Origin: Massilia rubra
Lineage (GTDB): Bacteria > Pseudomonadota > Gammaproteobacteria > Burkholderiales > Burkholderiaceae_D
Assembly (NCBI RefSeq): GCF_011682065.1
Contig: NZ_VUYU01000021.1
Span: 1-64,000, forward strand
Direction: 5' to 3'
Length of the DNA stretch: 64,000 nt
The translations under genes and the position numbers were made by a program. The notes beneath the pieces are model-generated. The model was given only the letters and a program-made list of their open reading frames with translations. It had not been told where the DNA came from and did no database searches. This document shows positions 37,701 to 44,924 of the stretch, piece by piece. How positions within the stretch are numbered: position 1 is the first letter of the stretch; every line of letters starts with the position of its first letter.

Positions 37701-39102
37701 CGGTTGAGGCGGAGCAAAGAGACGCGAAAACATTCAACACAAAGCCATCGAATTCGTAGCCAAACAATGGCAGTACCCGGGACGACGATGCAAGTTGGTA
37801 GGCGCGCTGCTTCCAGGCGATGGCGTTCATGATGCTGTGGTGCTTGATCGCCACCGGTTTCGGGGTTCCCGAGGTGCCGGAGGTAAAGATGACGTAGGCG
37901 CGATCTTGAACGGGGAAGATGCTGTGTAGCGCAGCGTCTTCGGCAGAGAGCAGGGATGCCAGTGACACCATGCGGCACCCGGGTGGCGCGATCGCTTCGC
38001 AGTCATCCGAGACAAGCAGGTCGGCGCCGACGGCGTCGAGCATCTTGCGCAGTCGGGTGACCGGTTCGCCAACGCCAATCGGGCAAAAGGCGGCGCCGGC
38101 CATCATGATCGCCAGCTCGACGACCACGGCATCGATGCCACTTGCCAACTGCAGCGCCACCGTCTTTCCGGGACCAATCCCCATTCCGGCGAGGCACGCA
38201 GCGGCTTTGCGCGCCTGGCTTTCAAGATCGGCATAGCTGAGCTGGCGTTCGCGGTAGATGAGCGCGCAGTTCGCGGGCGTTTGCAAGGCCTGGGCCGATA
38301 CCATGGCGTCGAGCCGCAGAGGGGGAATGTGCGCGATCGGACCAAGCGAGAACGCTGCGATGCGCGCTTTTTCAACATCGGACAGGTAGTCGATATCATC
38401 GATGGCGAGCGTGTAATCAGCCGTCGCCGCGACCACGAATTGCGTGAAATTCGACGACAATTCGCTCACCAGGTCGGGCCGGAAGCGGCTGGCGTCGAAG
38501 CGGATGGACCAGGAAACCTGTGATGCCGATCGATCGAACCAGAACGCCAGCGGGCTCCTGAAACGCGATTCTTCCCTCTTGTGGATGGCGGTCAAGGCAT
38601 ACATTGGCGTGTCGGAGAGGATTTTGTCCGCTGTTTCCGGACCGTGCACCTCGGTCAAGGACGCGCCCTGGTTGGAATAGCCATCGACGATCGTCCGCCG
38701 CAACATGAGGATGGCCGAACGCATGTCCGTCCCGCTCGCGACAACGCCGGTGAAACAGACAGTATGGGCAGGCGCTTGGGCGTCGTTCGCACTGTAAGGG
38801 GGAGAAAGGAACGCTGTATTTTCCTCTCCCGTCACCCTGGCCAGGTAGGCCTTCAATAGCGCAACGAGCATGATATACAGCGATAAATCGGGCCCTTTGC
38901 AGACGCGCAGGATGCTTGCGGAGCACGCGTCGGGAAGTGCTCCATCGCAAGTTGTCCATTGTGCGCCGGGTGGCATGGGCGCGCGCCAGCGCAGCGAGCC
39001 AAGCAGGGGGTGCTGGCCGGCAGGGGCCTCACCAAGGCTTCGCCAATAGGCGATATGGCGGGCGTCGGGGGCTGTCCCGGTCTCGTCGTCAATTTTCAAC
39101 AT
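31798..39102 (-). CDS. two-module NRPS with C-terminal papain/C39-like domain
   Basis: 2434 residues from the ATG at 39102, which overlaps the end of the upstream radical-SAM gene by 14 bases. Domains in order: half condensation domain without an HHxxxDG motif (1-250); A1 (about 265-735; FTSGTSGTPK, FDGFVLNVF, NEYGPTE, YRTGD, AAGK); PCP1 (GGHS, Ser788); C (about 845-1275; HHIVIDE at 970-976 instead of HHxxxDG); A2 (about 1290-1785; YTSGTTGVPKG, FDVSVWEMF, NGYGITE); PCP2 (GGDS, Ser1832); a C-domain-half-like region (1880-2100); then a domain with Cys2119 (FFRDCTYQAV) and His2225 (RHGDHTVLVTGYD) plus Asp2240/2243, resembling BtrH_N/peptidase C39 acyltransferases, with a helical tail. No TE or reductase. 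The Asp that binds the amino group is present in both A domains, so alpha-amino acids are expected. Release may be acyl transfer by the Cys domain or by the type II thioesterase. Confidence 0.9.
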   Translation of the reverse strand: MLKIDDETGTAPDARHIAYWRSLGEAPAGQHPLLGSLRWRAPMPPGAQWTTCDGALPDACSASILRVCKGPDLSLYIMLVALLKAYLARVTGEENTAFLSPPYSANDAQAPAHTVCFTGVVASGTDMRSAILMLRRTIVDGYSNQGASLTEVHGPETADKILSDTPMYALTAIHKREESRFRSPLAFWFDRSASQVSWSIRFDASRFRPDLVSELSSNFTQFVVAATADYTLAIDDIDYLSDVEKARIAAFSLGPIAHIPPLRLDAMVSAQALQTPANCALIYRERQLSYADLESQARKAAACLAGMGIGPGKTVALQLASGIDAVVVELAIMMAGAAFCPIGVGEPVTRLRKMLDAVGADLLVSDDCEAIAPPGCRMVSLASLLSAEDAALHSIFPVQDRAYVIFTSGTSGTPKPVAIKHHSIMNAIAWKQRAYQLASSSRVLPLFGYEFDGFVLNVFASLCSASTVILMDNKALRAPDEMVDSISHHGVTHCICTPMIHAALLDHVAGVRLDSLDTVTLAGEAADAALIVRSASLLPHVRLSNEYGPTENAVVSTCHPKLTAETVRVIGRPISNVKVLILDRRLRPVPIGASGEIHLGGPGLARGDAGTADLGFHEHDGERLYRTGDYGCWLPDGQLEYQGRSEAYLKVHGVRVDPDEIRAAVLTCEHIRQAAILANGPAGKEVITAFIVSFSPVSADTLASALRDKLPPNLIPVRVVPVAALPLNAAGKLDRDALHLLGQGPDSKANPGMPDDALTRDLTAIWKDILETEHIGQDESFFARGGHSLSAVRLLARIQETMGVALGLNEIYEANTIRRLHSVIARQDRLSRVAQASHEVPAHPSEMMLSPAQERMLALASEHPLSYNLPVLFMVGANLDIDRLLSAMETVVARHAALRATFHAKEDRWVQRVDDKASVDFTERPLTAGSSLEAAACAAVVPFNLQTGPLVRMVLFSEGQTHRMLLIDFHHIVIDEVALGIVLREFASAYAGGRLPPAPQATYADFAAAQRREQAAESYHGALAAAARYLSDSAAEPLRIPFDHPDTPQRSNSGRVVRGAFAAGLVRAIRTLCRSADVTEFTFFMAVFGLLLHKFTRQTKLVIGAPVSMRTGAHDEACVGLFLNTVPFRLDIRTDAGFLAYLDTVKNHVLEGLGRRQVEFGHLIKALGIERAYAENPLFSVLLHMVDNAVTSITLDGIQASHRPLHTGTSKFDLSLELNLDDGEGSFAFEYPTRRFEETTILRLVDNFMTLLADAVRSPAASVLSLCSMGDAERDKILSWGRVPGCTDAFDEGSLALCFEQQVRKHPARTALSDGAQVLSYAELNARSNRLAHKLIELGVLENDTVGVFCSRSTHMVIAILAVQKARAAHLPLDPYYPATRTGAMLADSGAKILITDQDIGALGFNGTLVDPRGDLSDYPCTNPGSYPGPQSNAYVLYTSGTTGVPKGVMVAQRNIVTLVRRATSLFGLDHNDVWTLFHSVCFDVSVWEMFGALLSGAHLVIVPRELAADSHGLLDLIQKNRVTLLCQPPSAFYLLADTMLQAERPTALRYIILGGEAIKPENFLSWRDDMPAIVNGYGITETTVYSTFHMLSRLDILDRSRSIGRPVPGTYVYILDDERGLCPAGVVGELYIGGLGVGNGYLGSPDLTRQRFVDDPFQAGRILYRSGDLVRWLPDGQIDYLGRADKQLKIRGYRVESSEVEAAMSSYSTIRESAVLAASRDGRTQLMGFFTSDIQEDLRLMRDYLDKRLPDYMVPSRLLQLDKMPLTPNGKVDQARLLAMSAAVPEPAPAVDDSETNSLEKLMAKTWGDIIGIHLDDIGPEDSFFTLGGDSIGANLVVKLLEKQGLPIELLDLFEHPALRDIAELVTARLRRQDDAQPNSYWNAVRAAHAAALLPPAESMAPVSPALSRVSVDLAWNELAPADATTVGDELLLTALCVGLKMSSAGAGIRIALLRSPPGGAGERSVGPAVIGIDDVHNVADNRARVRAGIALAEANLLAWDTVVNNDALAAALECSALVHFSRGAAVPAAGFSATDDVQLPPGCIGIDIDSGVEDGSTTVVFRAHAAAGVSARLQFLAQTFKLAFAEIVDAVATCTPPAPDRVSLDVAPFSDVFFRDCTYQAVLTATRYLGGDLTRPMAASIGIVRRNAHRTHGLRVAVDYIESQAFYDVLADMGLTVRRSNATSAICEQLKSALARGELGVVKLDSFHVKQHGDLYQARHGDHTVLVTGYDTQQGMFDTIDNQPGRNVLYRSTKIGFVEMAAAYESYQKVFNARGMDDDSALFVSRQHGADLVAQERALTRQVLLDTLRLAHPLREEETAAFALLHDDFQFASASEASWSEHAERFMFTIGEVLLAKKLEACQLDLILADATLASPLTEITSHLSVLLAVLSKLRQSGTYSAEKMHAVQARLGRIGALHPAYADAIGRLLEV

Positions 39103-40714
39103 GATCGTCGAAACCAAACATTGCATCCGCCAGCAAACGGGGATCCGCGTACGCCATGCCGCTTGACGCGCCCGGCAACGCCACGTCATCCTGTACGCGG
39201 CGATTGAAGTCGCCGACAATCTTTTTGATGTCCTTGAGTTCCCACCCTTGACTCAACAGGCAGAACAGGCTTGGAAAGTCGAAGTCGTTCTGCGGCAGCC
39301 AGGTCGAGGCGAGAACGTCATTGTGGAGCCGGTCAACCCAGTCGGCCGCCTTTTTTGCGTTCATCGTCCGGTGCGACCACTCGAACTGGGAATTTTTGAG
39401 ATCGTACTTCGCCGCATCCCGGTGAATGGGCGTCGTCATGTCGTAGTACCAAAGCTGTGCCCGGAAAAAATCCGGCTTGGCGGTCTCGATGAAGCGCATT
39501 GTCTCTTTGACGGTGTCATCCGTCTCGCCGGGAAATCCGACGATGAACGACGCGTAGGTCAGGATGCCGGCATCGCGTAAGTGAGCGATTCCCGTCAGAT
39601 ATTGTTCTGCGGTGACGCGTTTGTTCATGTTCAGCAGAACGGGATTGCTGCCAGACTCGAGGCCGAGAAAGACACCTTCGCAACCGGCTTCCTTCATCAG
39701 CGCGGTCATCCCGGAGGTCGCATACTGGCAACGGAAATTGCAGTTCCATTTGAAGGAGTAGTGGCGCTCCTTGATTCCTTGTAGAATTTCTTCGAATCGG
39801 CTCGGCGGTACGTTGAACGTGTCGTCGATGAAGGTGACGCTGTTGATGCCGCCGAGCGCCTCGATGGCGTCGAGCTCGCGCCAGACATCGGCGGGTTGCA
39901 GGTATTTGTAGGCGCCGGCGTGTTGCGGAAAGCTGCAGAACGAGCAGGCAAAAGGACAGGATCGCGCCGTGCGCGACATGACCATGTAGCGTTGCTTGCC
40001 GTCGGCCGGGGGAGCGAAGAGCGACCAGTCGACCAGGTTGTCTTCCAGCGGATTGTTTTCCTGGATAAGCGGCGTTGAAACATAGCTCTCGCCCTTGCGA
40101 AAGACAAGATTGGGGATGCTGTCGAAATCGGCCGCGCCGCGCAGCGCCCGCAGCACCCGGACCAGGGTTGATTCGCCCTGGCTGCTGACGATATAGACAT
40201 TGGCGCCAATTTGCGCGAGCAGGTACCGCAAGGAACTGGCGGACAGGATCTTGTGCTGGGTATCGACGAAGGGACCACCGACGACGATACAGACGTCCGG
40301 ATTGACCGAGCGCACGAACTGCACGACTTCGAGCAGCGGGAGCGGCGAGACATAGTACGTTGTCGTGATCGCGACCGAGGCCACGCGGCCGCTGCGCAGG
40401 AGGGATGCGAGTTCTGCTTTGCCTTCCTGAAACATGTTGATGTACGCACTGGAGAATCCGCGTCGTTGCAGGAACGTTGCGAGATAGGTGATCGTCGCAC
40501 TGAGAATATTGTCGTAACCGATGTCGGGACGGCCGGCTGGCTGCCTTCGATTGACATAGTCGCGGCAGCTGACAATCCCGGCCCCGTCCTCGTAGTAGCT
40601 CCAGCGCAGGTCCCGATAGGCGCCCGAGCTCTTTCCCATGGCTGCAACTGAAGCGACATAGTCGCCGAAGCCCATCTGGTTGTTGCCGATGACGAGGCAA
40701 TCGATCGGGCTCAT
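39089..40714 (-). CDS. PhpK-like B12-dependent radical SAM methyltransferase
   Basis: 541 residues. The opening MSPIDCLVIGNNQMGFGDYV with SGAYRDLRWSYYE matches my memory of PhpK-family (phosphinothricin P-methyltransferase) radical SAM proteins. A B12-binding-like region (CIVVGGPFVDTQH) precedes the radical SAM core with SCPFACSFCSF (CxxxCxxC) and FIDDTFNVP. The substrate need not be a phosphinate; many relatives occur in NRPS clusters without phosphonate genes, and none are seen here. Its start overlaps the upstream stop by 4 bases (ATGA), so it is tightly coupled. Confidence 0.8.
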   Translation of the reverse strand: MSPIDCLVIGNNQMGFGDYVASVAAMGKSSGAYRDLRWSYYEDGAGIVSCRDYVNRRQPAGRPDIGYDNILSATITYLATFLQRRGFSSAYINMFQEGKAELASLLRSGRVASVAITTTYYVSPLPLLEVVQFVRSVNPDVCIVVGGPFVDTQHKILSASSLRYLLAQIGANVYIVSSQGESTLVRVLRALRGAADFDSIPNLVFRKGESYVSTPLIQENNPLEDNLVDWSLFAPPADGKQRYMVMSRTARSCPFACSFCSFPQHAGAYKYLQPADVWRELDAIEALGGINSVTFIDDTFNVPPSRFEEILQGIKERHYSFKWNCNFRCQYATSGMTALMKEAGCEGVFLGLESGSNPVLLNMNKRVTAEQYLTGIAHLRDAGILTYASFIVGFPGETDDTVKETMRFIETAKPDFFRAQLWYYDMTTPIHRDAAKYDLKNSQFEWSHRTMNAKKAADWVDRLHNDVLASTWLPQNDFDFPSLFCLLSQGWELKDIKKIVGDFNRRVQDDVALPGASSGMAYADPRLLADAMFGFDDHVEN

Positions 40715-42063
40715 GGCATGTGCTCCGCGCTGAAATCGAAAGCGGCATCGCGCGCCCAGTGCGCCATGCGGACCGTGTCGACGATCTCGCCAACGGTGCT
40801 GGCGCCATGCCCGGCCATGAGGCCAGCGATCGTCTCGCAGGTCCGGCGATCGTCTTCCTGGCTGAAGGTCCTGCCATCCTGATCGAAATGCACCGTTAGT
40901 GCGATGACCGCCTCGCCGATCTCCACGTCGAGATAGGTGTCGAAGCTCGCTGCCTGCGCATAGTCGATGTTGGTGATGGCGAACGGCAGGGCTGCACTGT
41001 GCGGCGTGGCAACTTCAGACTTGTCGATGCTGAAATTGACCACGCTGTGCATGTCATGATGCGAGAGCCCCGCGCTGGCCAGCATGTCGCCCACTGACAG
41101 GAAGGACCGGCTGCTCGCTTCCAGCACATGCTTTTGCAGCTGGGGCAGCAGGGCCGCCAGTGGGGTAGTCTCGCTGATGACAACCGGAACGGTATTCGAG
41201 CAAACGCCGGCCACAGTGTGAATGCCCTTCAGTGGCAGGCTGCGTCCGAATACGGCGCACCCCAGCAGGCAGGCGCCGGTACCCTGGCGTGCAAGGGCGA
41301 ACAAACCCCACATGGCGAGCACGGCGATGTTGAGCGTGACCCGCTGTTCCCTGCGAACCTGATCGAGATGCGCGCGCGCCTGCGCCGACAGCGCGATGCG
41401 AATGGAGGTGCGCCCGCCACGCGCGTCCAGTCCCGGCACTGTCCTGGCCTTCGCCCTTGGCGCCGATGCCAGGTAGCCGGACCAGAACCGGTTCACGGCG
41501 GTCGCGTCCTGTGCGGATATGAAGCGTACATAATCGGAATAGGGCGTCGCCGGCTGCGCGATGGCGCGGCCCTCCTGGATGGCGCGATAAATGGCGCAAA
41601 AATGTTGCTGTAAAAGGTGCAGGGTCCATGAATCCGCGAGCGCGTGATGATAGGTCCAGGAAAAGACATGGTCTTGCGGAGCAAGCCGATACAGTGCGCA
41701 GCGGGACACATGTTGCGATGGATCGAGCGGGGCGTGTGCATCGGCCGCGATCTTGCGCCGCGCCGTTTCGCGTGGCTCACGTCGATCGCTAAGGTCATGG
41801 AACGGCAGCGCTGGCACACATGAGGGACGAATTTCCGCCGCCAGTCGCCAGTTGTCGCGCACATAAAAGGTGTGCAAAATCTCATGCATGCGTACCAGCT
41901 GGCGCAAGGTCTCTTCAAAGCGTGCGCGATCAAGCTGGCCGACGATATCGCACACCATGTGGTCGACATAGACGCCGTCGTCGCAATAGAAATCATGGAA
42001 CAGAAGGCCTTCCTCGATCGGCGATACGGCCCGCCTGAGCCCGTCGCCGGGCGCCGTACTCAC
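40711..42063 (-). CDS. free-standing NRPS condensation domain
   Basis: 450 residues, one complete condensation fold. Opening AVSPIEEGLLFHDFYCDDG, catalytic WTYHHALADSW (HHxxxDG with the last Gly replaced by Ser), and a C-terminal lobe with VAGVCSNTVPVVI (in place of VGxFVNT-like). The GTG start at 42063 overlaps the aminotransferase stop (GTGA). As a separate protein it may condense an amine or the free carrier protein's cargo with the NRPS chain, or supply the function missing from the half-C at the start of the NRPS (inference). Confidence 0.88.
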   Translation of the reverse strand: MSTAPGDGLRRAVSPIEEGLLFHDFYCDDGVYVDHMVCDIVGQLDRARFEETLRQLVRMHEILHTFYVRDNWRLAAEIRPSCVPALPFHDLSDRREPRETARRKIAADAHAPLDPSQHVSRCALYRLAPQDHVFSWTYHHALADSWTLHLLQQHFCAIYRAIQEGRAIAQPATPYSDYVRFISAQDATAVNRFWSGYLASAPRAKARTVPGLDARGGRTSIRIALSAQARAHLDQVRREQRVTLNIAVLAMWGLFALARQGTGACLLGCAVFGRSLPLKGIHTVAGVCSNTVPVVISETTPLAALLPQLQKHVLEASSRSFLSVGDMLASAGLSHHDMHSVVNFSIDKSEVATPHSAALPFAITNIDYAQAASFDTYLDVEIGEAVIALTVHFDQDGRTFSQEDDRRTCETIAGLMAGHGASTVGEIVDTVRMAHWARDAAFDFSAEHMP

Positions 42064-43439
42064 AGTGCGCCTCGCGTCGCGACGGGCGCCGAAGGCCGGG
42101 TCGTCGCCGGCTTGTTTTCCTGCATCTTCTCAACAAAAGGGGCGACGATCTTAAATACCTCGTCGATGCGCTCCTCGAACAGCGCAATGTCGCTGTCGTC
42201 AACCGCGATCGAGCCATACAAGCGGTTCATGTTCGACACCAGGATCCCGCACTCGGCCATGGCTTCGCTGGTCAGCTTCACGGCGTATTGGGCGATCATG
42301 GCCGATGAGGCACCCAGCTCGGCGCGCGGGCGAAAGTGGAAGACACCGGCCGCGTCCAGGCCTTGTATCTCGAACGTCAGGCCGTACTGCGCCGCCACAT
42401 GCACAAAGATATGATGGATTTTCCGCATGTGCGTTGCCAGATGGGTATAGCAATCGCCGTTGTCTTCCGACAGGATGTCGAGCGTCGCCCTGACGGCGGC
42501 CATGCCCAGCGCGTAGCCGTTAAAGGTGCCGCCATGGACGACCTTGCGGGCAGTGTAGAGATTCATGATCTCGCGGCGACCGGCAATTGCCGAGACCGGC
42601 AGGGCGCCCCCCGCCATCGCCTTGCCCAGCGTGGTGAGATCGGGCATTACATCGACCAGCGCTTGGGCGCCCCCCAGGCCGACCCGGAAACCTGTAATCA
42701 CTTCGTCGAAGACGAGGACGATACCGTGCGCGTCGCAGAGCCGCCGCATGCCCTCGAGATACCCCGCCTGCGGCGCCACGCCGCCGCCGTTGATGCAGAT
42801 GGGCTCGGTCAGCACGGCGGCGATCTGGTCGCCATACGCACTCAGAACCCGCTCGAGCGTCGGCAGGTCATTCCACGGCAGCAGAAAGGCTTCCTGCGTG
42901 GCCCCGCTTGCCTTCCCGTCCGTGTCGGTGATGTCTCTGTCGAACGATTCTGCCAGGGGATAGTCGAGGTTGCCGACCCGTCCGCCGAGCAGGCTGTCCG
43001 CATTGCCATGATAATGCGTGAAGAAACGAATGAAACGGGACTTGCCTGTGTAGGCGCGCGCGAGGCGCAGCGCATTGAGGACCGCGTCCGTGCCCGAAAG
43101 GGAAAACCTGACCATCTCCGCGCTGGGGACAAAGGCGCAGATCATTTCCGCCGCTTCGGCCTCATTGGCGCCGAGGTTGACCGCGGCCGCGCCGTTCAGG
43201 ATGTCGGCCAGACGGGCGTTGTAACGACGGTCGTTGTGCCCGAGGATATTCGCCCCGAACTTCGAAAAGAAATCCAGATACTCGTTGCCATCCATGTCCC
43301 GCAGTCGGGCGCCATGTCCACCGACGAAGTGAATTTGCTTCGATTCCCACGGCATCCGAAAACTATAGTGCGCGCCGCCGGGAACCACTTGTTTTAGGCG
43401 GTCATTATAGGACTTCGATCTGGCGGTGTTAAATGTCAT
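42060..43439 (-). CDS. class-III PLP aminotransferase, glutamate-1-semialdehyde aminomutase-like
   Basis: 459 residues. Signatures: VPGGAHYSFRMPWESKQIHF at the start, DMDGNEYLDFFSKFG, the PLP phosphate segment FSLSGTDAVLNALRLARAYTG, VLVFDEVITGFRVGLGGAQ (Asp binding the pyridine N) and TTLGKAMAGG with the Schiff-base Lys. Close to HemL in form, but the setting (first enzyme of an NRPS operon, opposite LuxE/LuxC) suggests amination of an aldehyde or a 2,3-aminomutase-like step on a biosynthetic intermediate. It is preceded by a well-positioned 36-codon ORF that overlaps its start. Confidence 0.88.
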   Translation of the reverse strand: MTFNTARSKSYNDRLKQVVPGGAHYSFRMPWESKQIHFVGGHGARLRDMDGNEYLDFFSKFGANILGHNDRRYNARLADILNGAAAVNLGANEAEAAEMICAFVPSAEMVRFSLSGTDAVLNALRLARAYTGKSRFIRFFTHYHGNADSLLGGRVGNLDYPLAESFDRDITDTDGKASGATQEAFLLPWNDLPTLERVLSAYGDQIAAVLTEPICINGGGVAPQAGYLEGMRRLCDAHGIVLVFDEVITGFRVGLGGAQALVDVMPDLTTLGKAMAGGALPVSAIAGRREIMNLYTARKVVHGGTFNGYALGMAAVRATLDILSEDNGDCYTHLATHMRKIHHIFVHVAAQYGLTFEIQGLDAAGVFHFRPRAELGASSAMIAQYAVKLTSEAMAECGILVSNMNRLYGSIAVDDSDIALFEERIDEVFKIVAPFVEKMQENKPATTRPSAPVATRGAL

Positions 43440-43539
43440 GCTGGCCCCGCGACCGCAAGGCCAGGTGCCTGGCCACGGGGCGCGGCAAGGGAGTTTGTCC
43501 CTTGCTCAATTCATGAAAACTCCAATCGTCAGCGCGCAT
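43429..43539 (-). CDS. 36-residue leader ORF overlapping the aminotransferase start
   Basis: A 36-codon frame from the ATG at 43539 to the TAA at 43429-43431, with a perfect GGAGG seven bases upstream (43547-43551), the best ribosome site of the operon. It begins MRADDWSFHELSKG and ends SRGQHDI, and overlaps the aminotransferase ATG (43437-43439) by 11 bases. It could be a translational leader that opens the hairpin at 43459-43474, or a real small peptide. Because a RiPP-maturase-type radical SAM is encoded in the operon, a precursor-peptide role should be considered, but nothing proves it. Confidence 0.45.
   Translation of the reverse strand: MRADDWSFHELSKGQTPLPRPVARHLALRSRGQHDI
43459..43474. 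repeat. GGCCAGG/CCTGGCC hairpin before the aminotransferase
   Basis: GGCCAGGTGCCTGGCC, a 7-base perfect stem with a two-base loop, 20 bases upstream of the aminotransferase start and inside the leader ORF. It could restrain translation initiation until the leader is translated. Confidence 0.45.
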
Positions 43540-43621
43540 AAAGCATCCTCCGTAAGCGTAATTGCGTAGGGGAAAGGCGTTAGAACTGGGCGAATTGCAC
43601 AAAACATTTTATGAATCTGGA

Positions 43622-43650
43622 ATTTTGCGCGGCTCCCCTTCGCAAGTCAA
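43622..43650 (-). promoter_or_regulatory. candidate promoter of the minus-strand biosynthetic operon
   Basis: On the minus strand, TTGACT (43645-43650) and CAAAAT (43622-43627) are separated by 17 bases and lie about 80 bases before the leader ORF. It falls in the 214-base region between the two divergent operon leaders (43540-43753), which must also hold the promoter for the LuxE-side operon; I could not place that one with confidence. Confidence 0.4.
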
Positions 43651-43753
43651 CTGCTAAGAGACATAATCAGGTATACATGGCGATCTGCTTCATTTTTTGC
43701 CGCTCCAGCGCCAGTGTCCGGACGTGACCATGCAGGGGAAAGTTGAGGACGAG

Positions 43754-44875
43754 ATGTCGCAATCCACATTCGACAGTGCGCATGGCGAGAGCATGGCGGC
43801 GTCCCTGGCCAGCCTGTTTGCGATGCCGCCTTTTGCAGCGGACAAATCGTGGCGAAAACGCCACTTGGACATGATTGTGACGACGCTCACCCGGCACCAC
43901 TATGAGCAGTGCAGCGCCTTCAGGCATATTCTTGACGGCCTCGATATTGATCCGAACCAGACCCGCGCCGTCGCGGATCAACCCTTTCTGCCAGTGTCCC
44001 TGTTTAAGAAAATGATCTTGCGAAGCGTACCGATAGCGCAGGTCAGTCACCGGCTTATCTCATCCGGAACGGGCCGCTCGGGCCGATCGGAAATTTTCAT
44101 CGATCGCCCCACGTCGCTTCTGCAAATGCGCGCCCTGTCGCGGATTGTGCCGAGCGTGATTGGGGAGAAGTGCCTTCCACTGCTGGTCGTGGACGCGCCG
44201 ACCCCGGCATCGGATCCCGCCGGCTATGCCGCGCGGTCGATTGCGATCCAGGGCTTTTCACTGTTTGCGAGCGGGCGTCCCTGCTTTGCCCTGAACGACG
44301 ACATGACATTGAATATGCATGACATTTCGGCTTTCCTGGAACGTGCGGGCGGCAAGCCATTTCTCATGTTCGGGTTCACGCATGTCATATGGCGGTACTT
44401 TCTCGAAGCACTCGCGCTGACGCGCCCTCGCTTTGATTTCGCGCATGGCACCATGATTCATGGCGGCGGGTGGAAGCGGCTGGCGGAAAGCGGGGTCGAT
44501 GAACGACGCATGAAGGCGGTCGCAAAGGAGTTGCTCGACCTTTCGAAAATCCATAACTATTATGGGATGGTCGAACAACCAGGCTCGATTTACCTTCAGT
44601 GCGCGCATGGGTTCTTTCATTGCAGTAATTTTTCCGAGGTTTTTGTTCGGCGTGCCGATCTCAGCATTGCGCACGATGGCGAAGCGGGAATCCTGCAAAC
44701 AGTGTCAGTCTTGCCGAAGTCCTATCCCGGTCATAATTTGTTGACCGAAGACCTGGGCGTATTGCATGGAGAAGACGATTGTGCTTGCGGCAGGAAAGGA
44801 AAATATTTCAACATCTTGCGACGGCTGCCCGGGGTGCAGCCGAAGGGCTGCGGGGACGTTGCGACAAACCAATGA
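43754..44875 (+). CDS. LuxE-like acyl-protein synthetase
   Basis: 373 residues from the ATG at 43754 (GAGGA upstream; further in-frame ATG at 43730). LuxE-family pattern: QPFLPVSLFKKMILRSVP, then LISSGTGRSGRSEIFIDR (the AMP-binding Ser/Gly/Thr segment), LPLLVVDAP, IHNYYGMVEQPGSIYLQC, and a late CACGRKGKYF. The family activates a carboxylate with ATP and passes it to LuxC. Paired with the LuxC-like gene immediately downstream. Confidence 0.85.
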   Translation: MSQSTFDSAHGESMAASLASLFAMPPFAADKSWRKRHLDMIVTTLTRHHYEQCSAFRHILDGLDIDPNQTRAVADQPFLPVSLFKKMILRSVPIAQVSHRLISSGTGRSGRSEIFIDRPTSLLQMRALSRIVPSVIGEKCLPLLVVDAPTPASDPAGYAARSIAIQGFSLFASGRPCFALNDDMTLNMHDISAFLERAGGKPFLMFGFTHVIWRYFLEALALTRPRFDFAHGTMIHGGGWKRLAESGVDERRMKAVAKELLDLSKIHNYYGMVEQPGSIYLQCAHGFFHCSNFSEVFVRRADLSIAHDGEAGILQTVSVLPKSYPGHNLLTEDLGVLHGEDDCACGRKGKYFNILRRLPGVQPKGCGDVATNQ

Positions 44876-44924
44876 GAATGGCCGGACGGCGCTGTCGGGC
44901 AGCGCTGCGCATGAGCAGGCGACG

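Noticed and set aside
42060-43439. Aminotransferase as housekeeping HemL and HemN-like gene as heme pathway
   Set aside because: Both are embedded in a coupled NRPS operon with carrier proteins, condensation domains and radical SAM enzymes; a heme role is unlikely.
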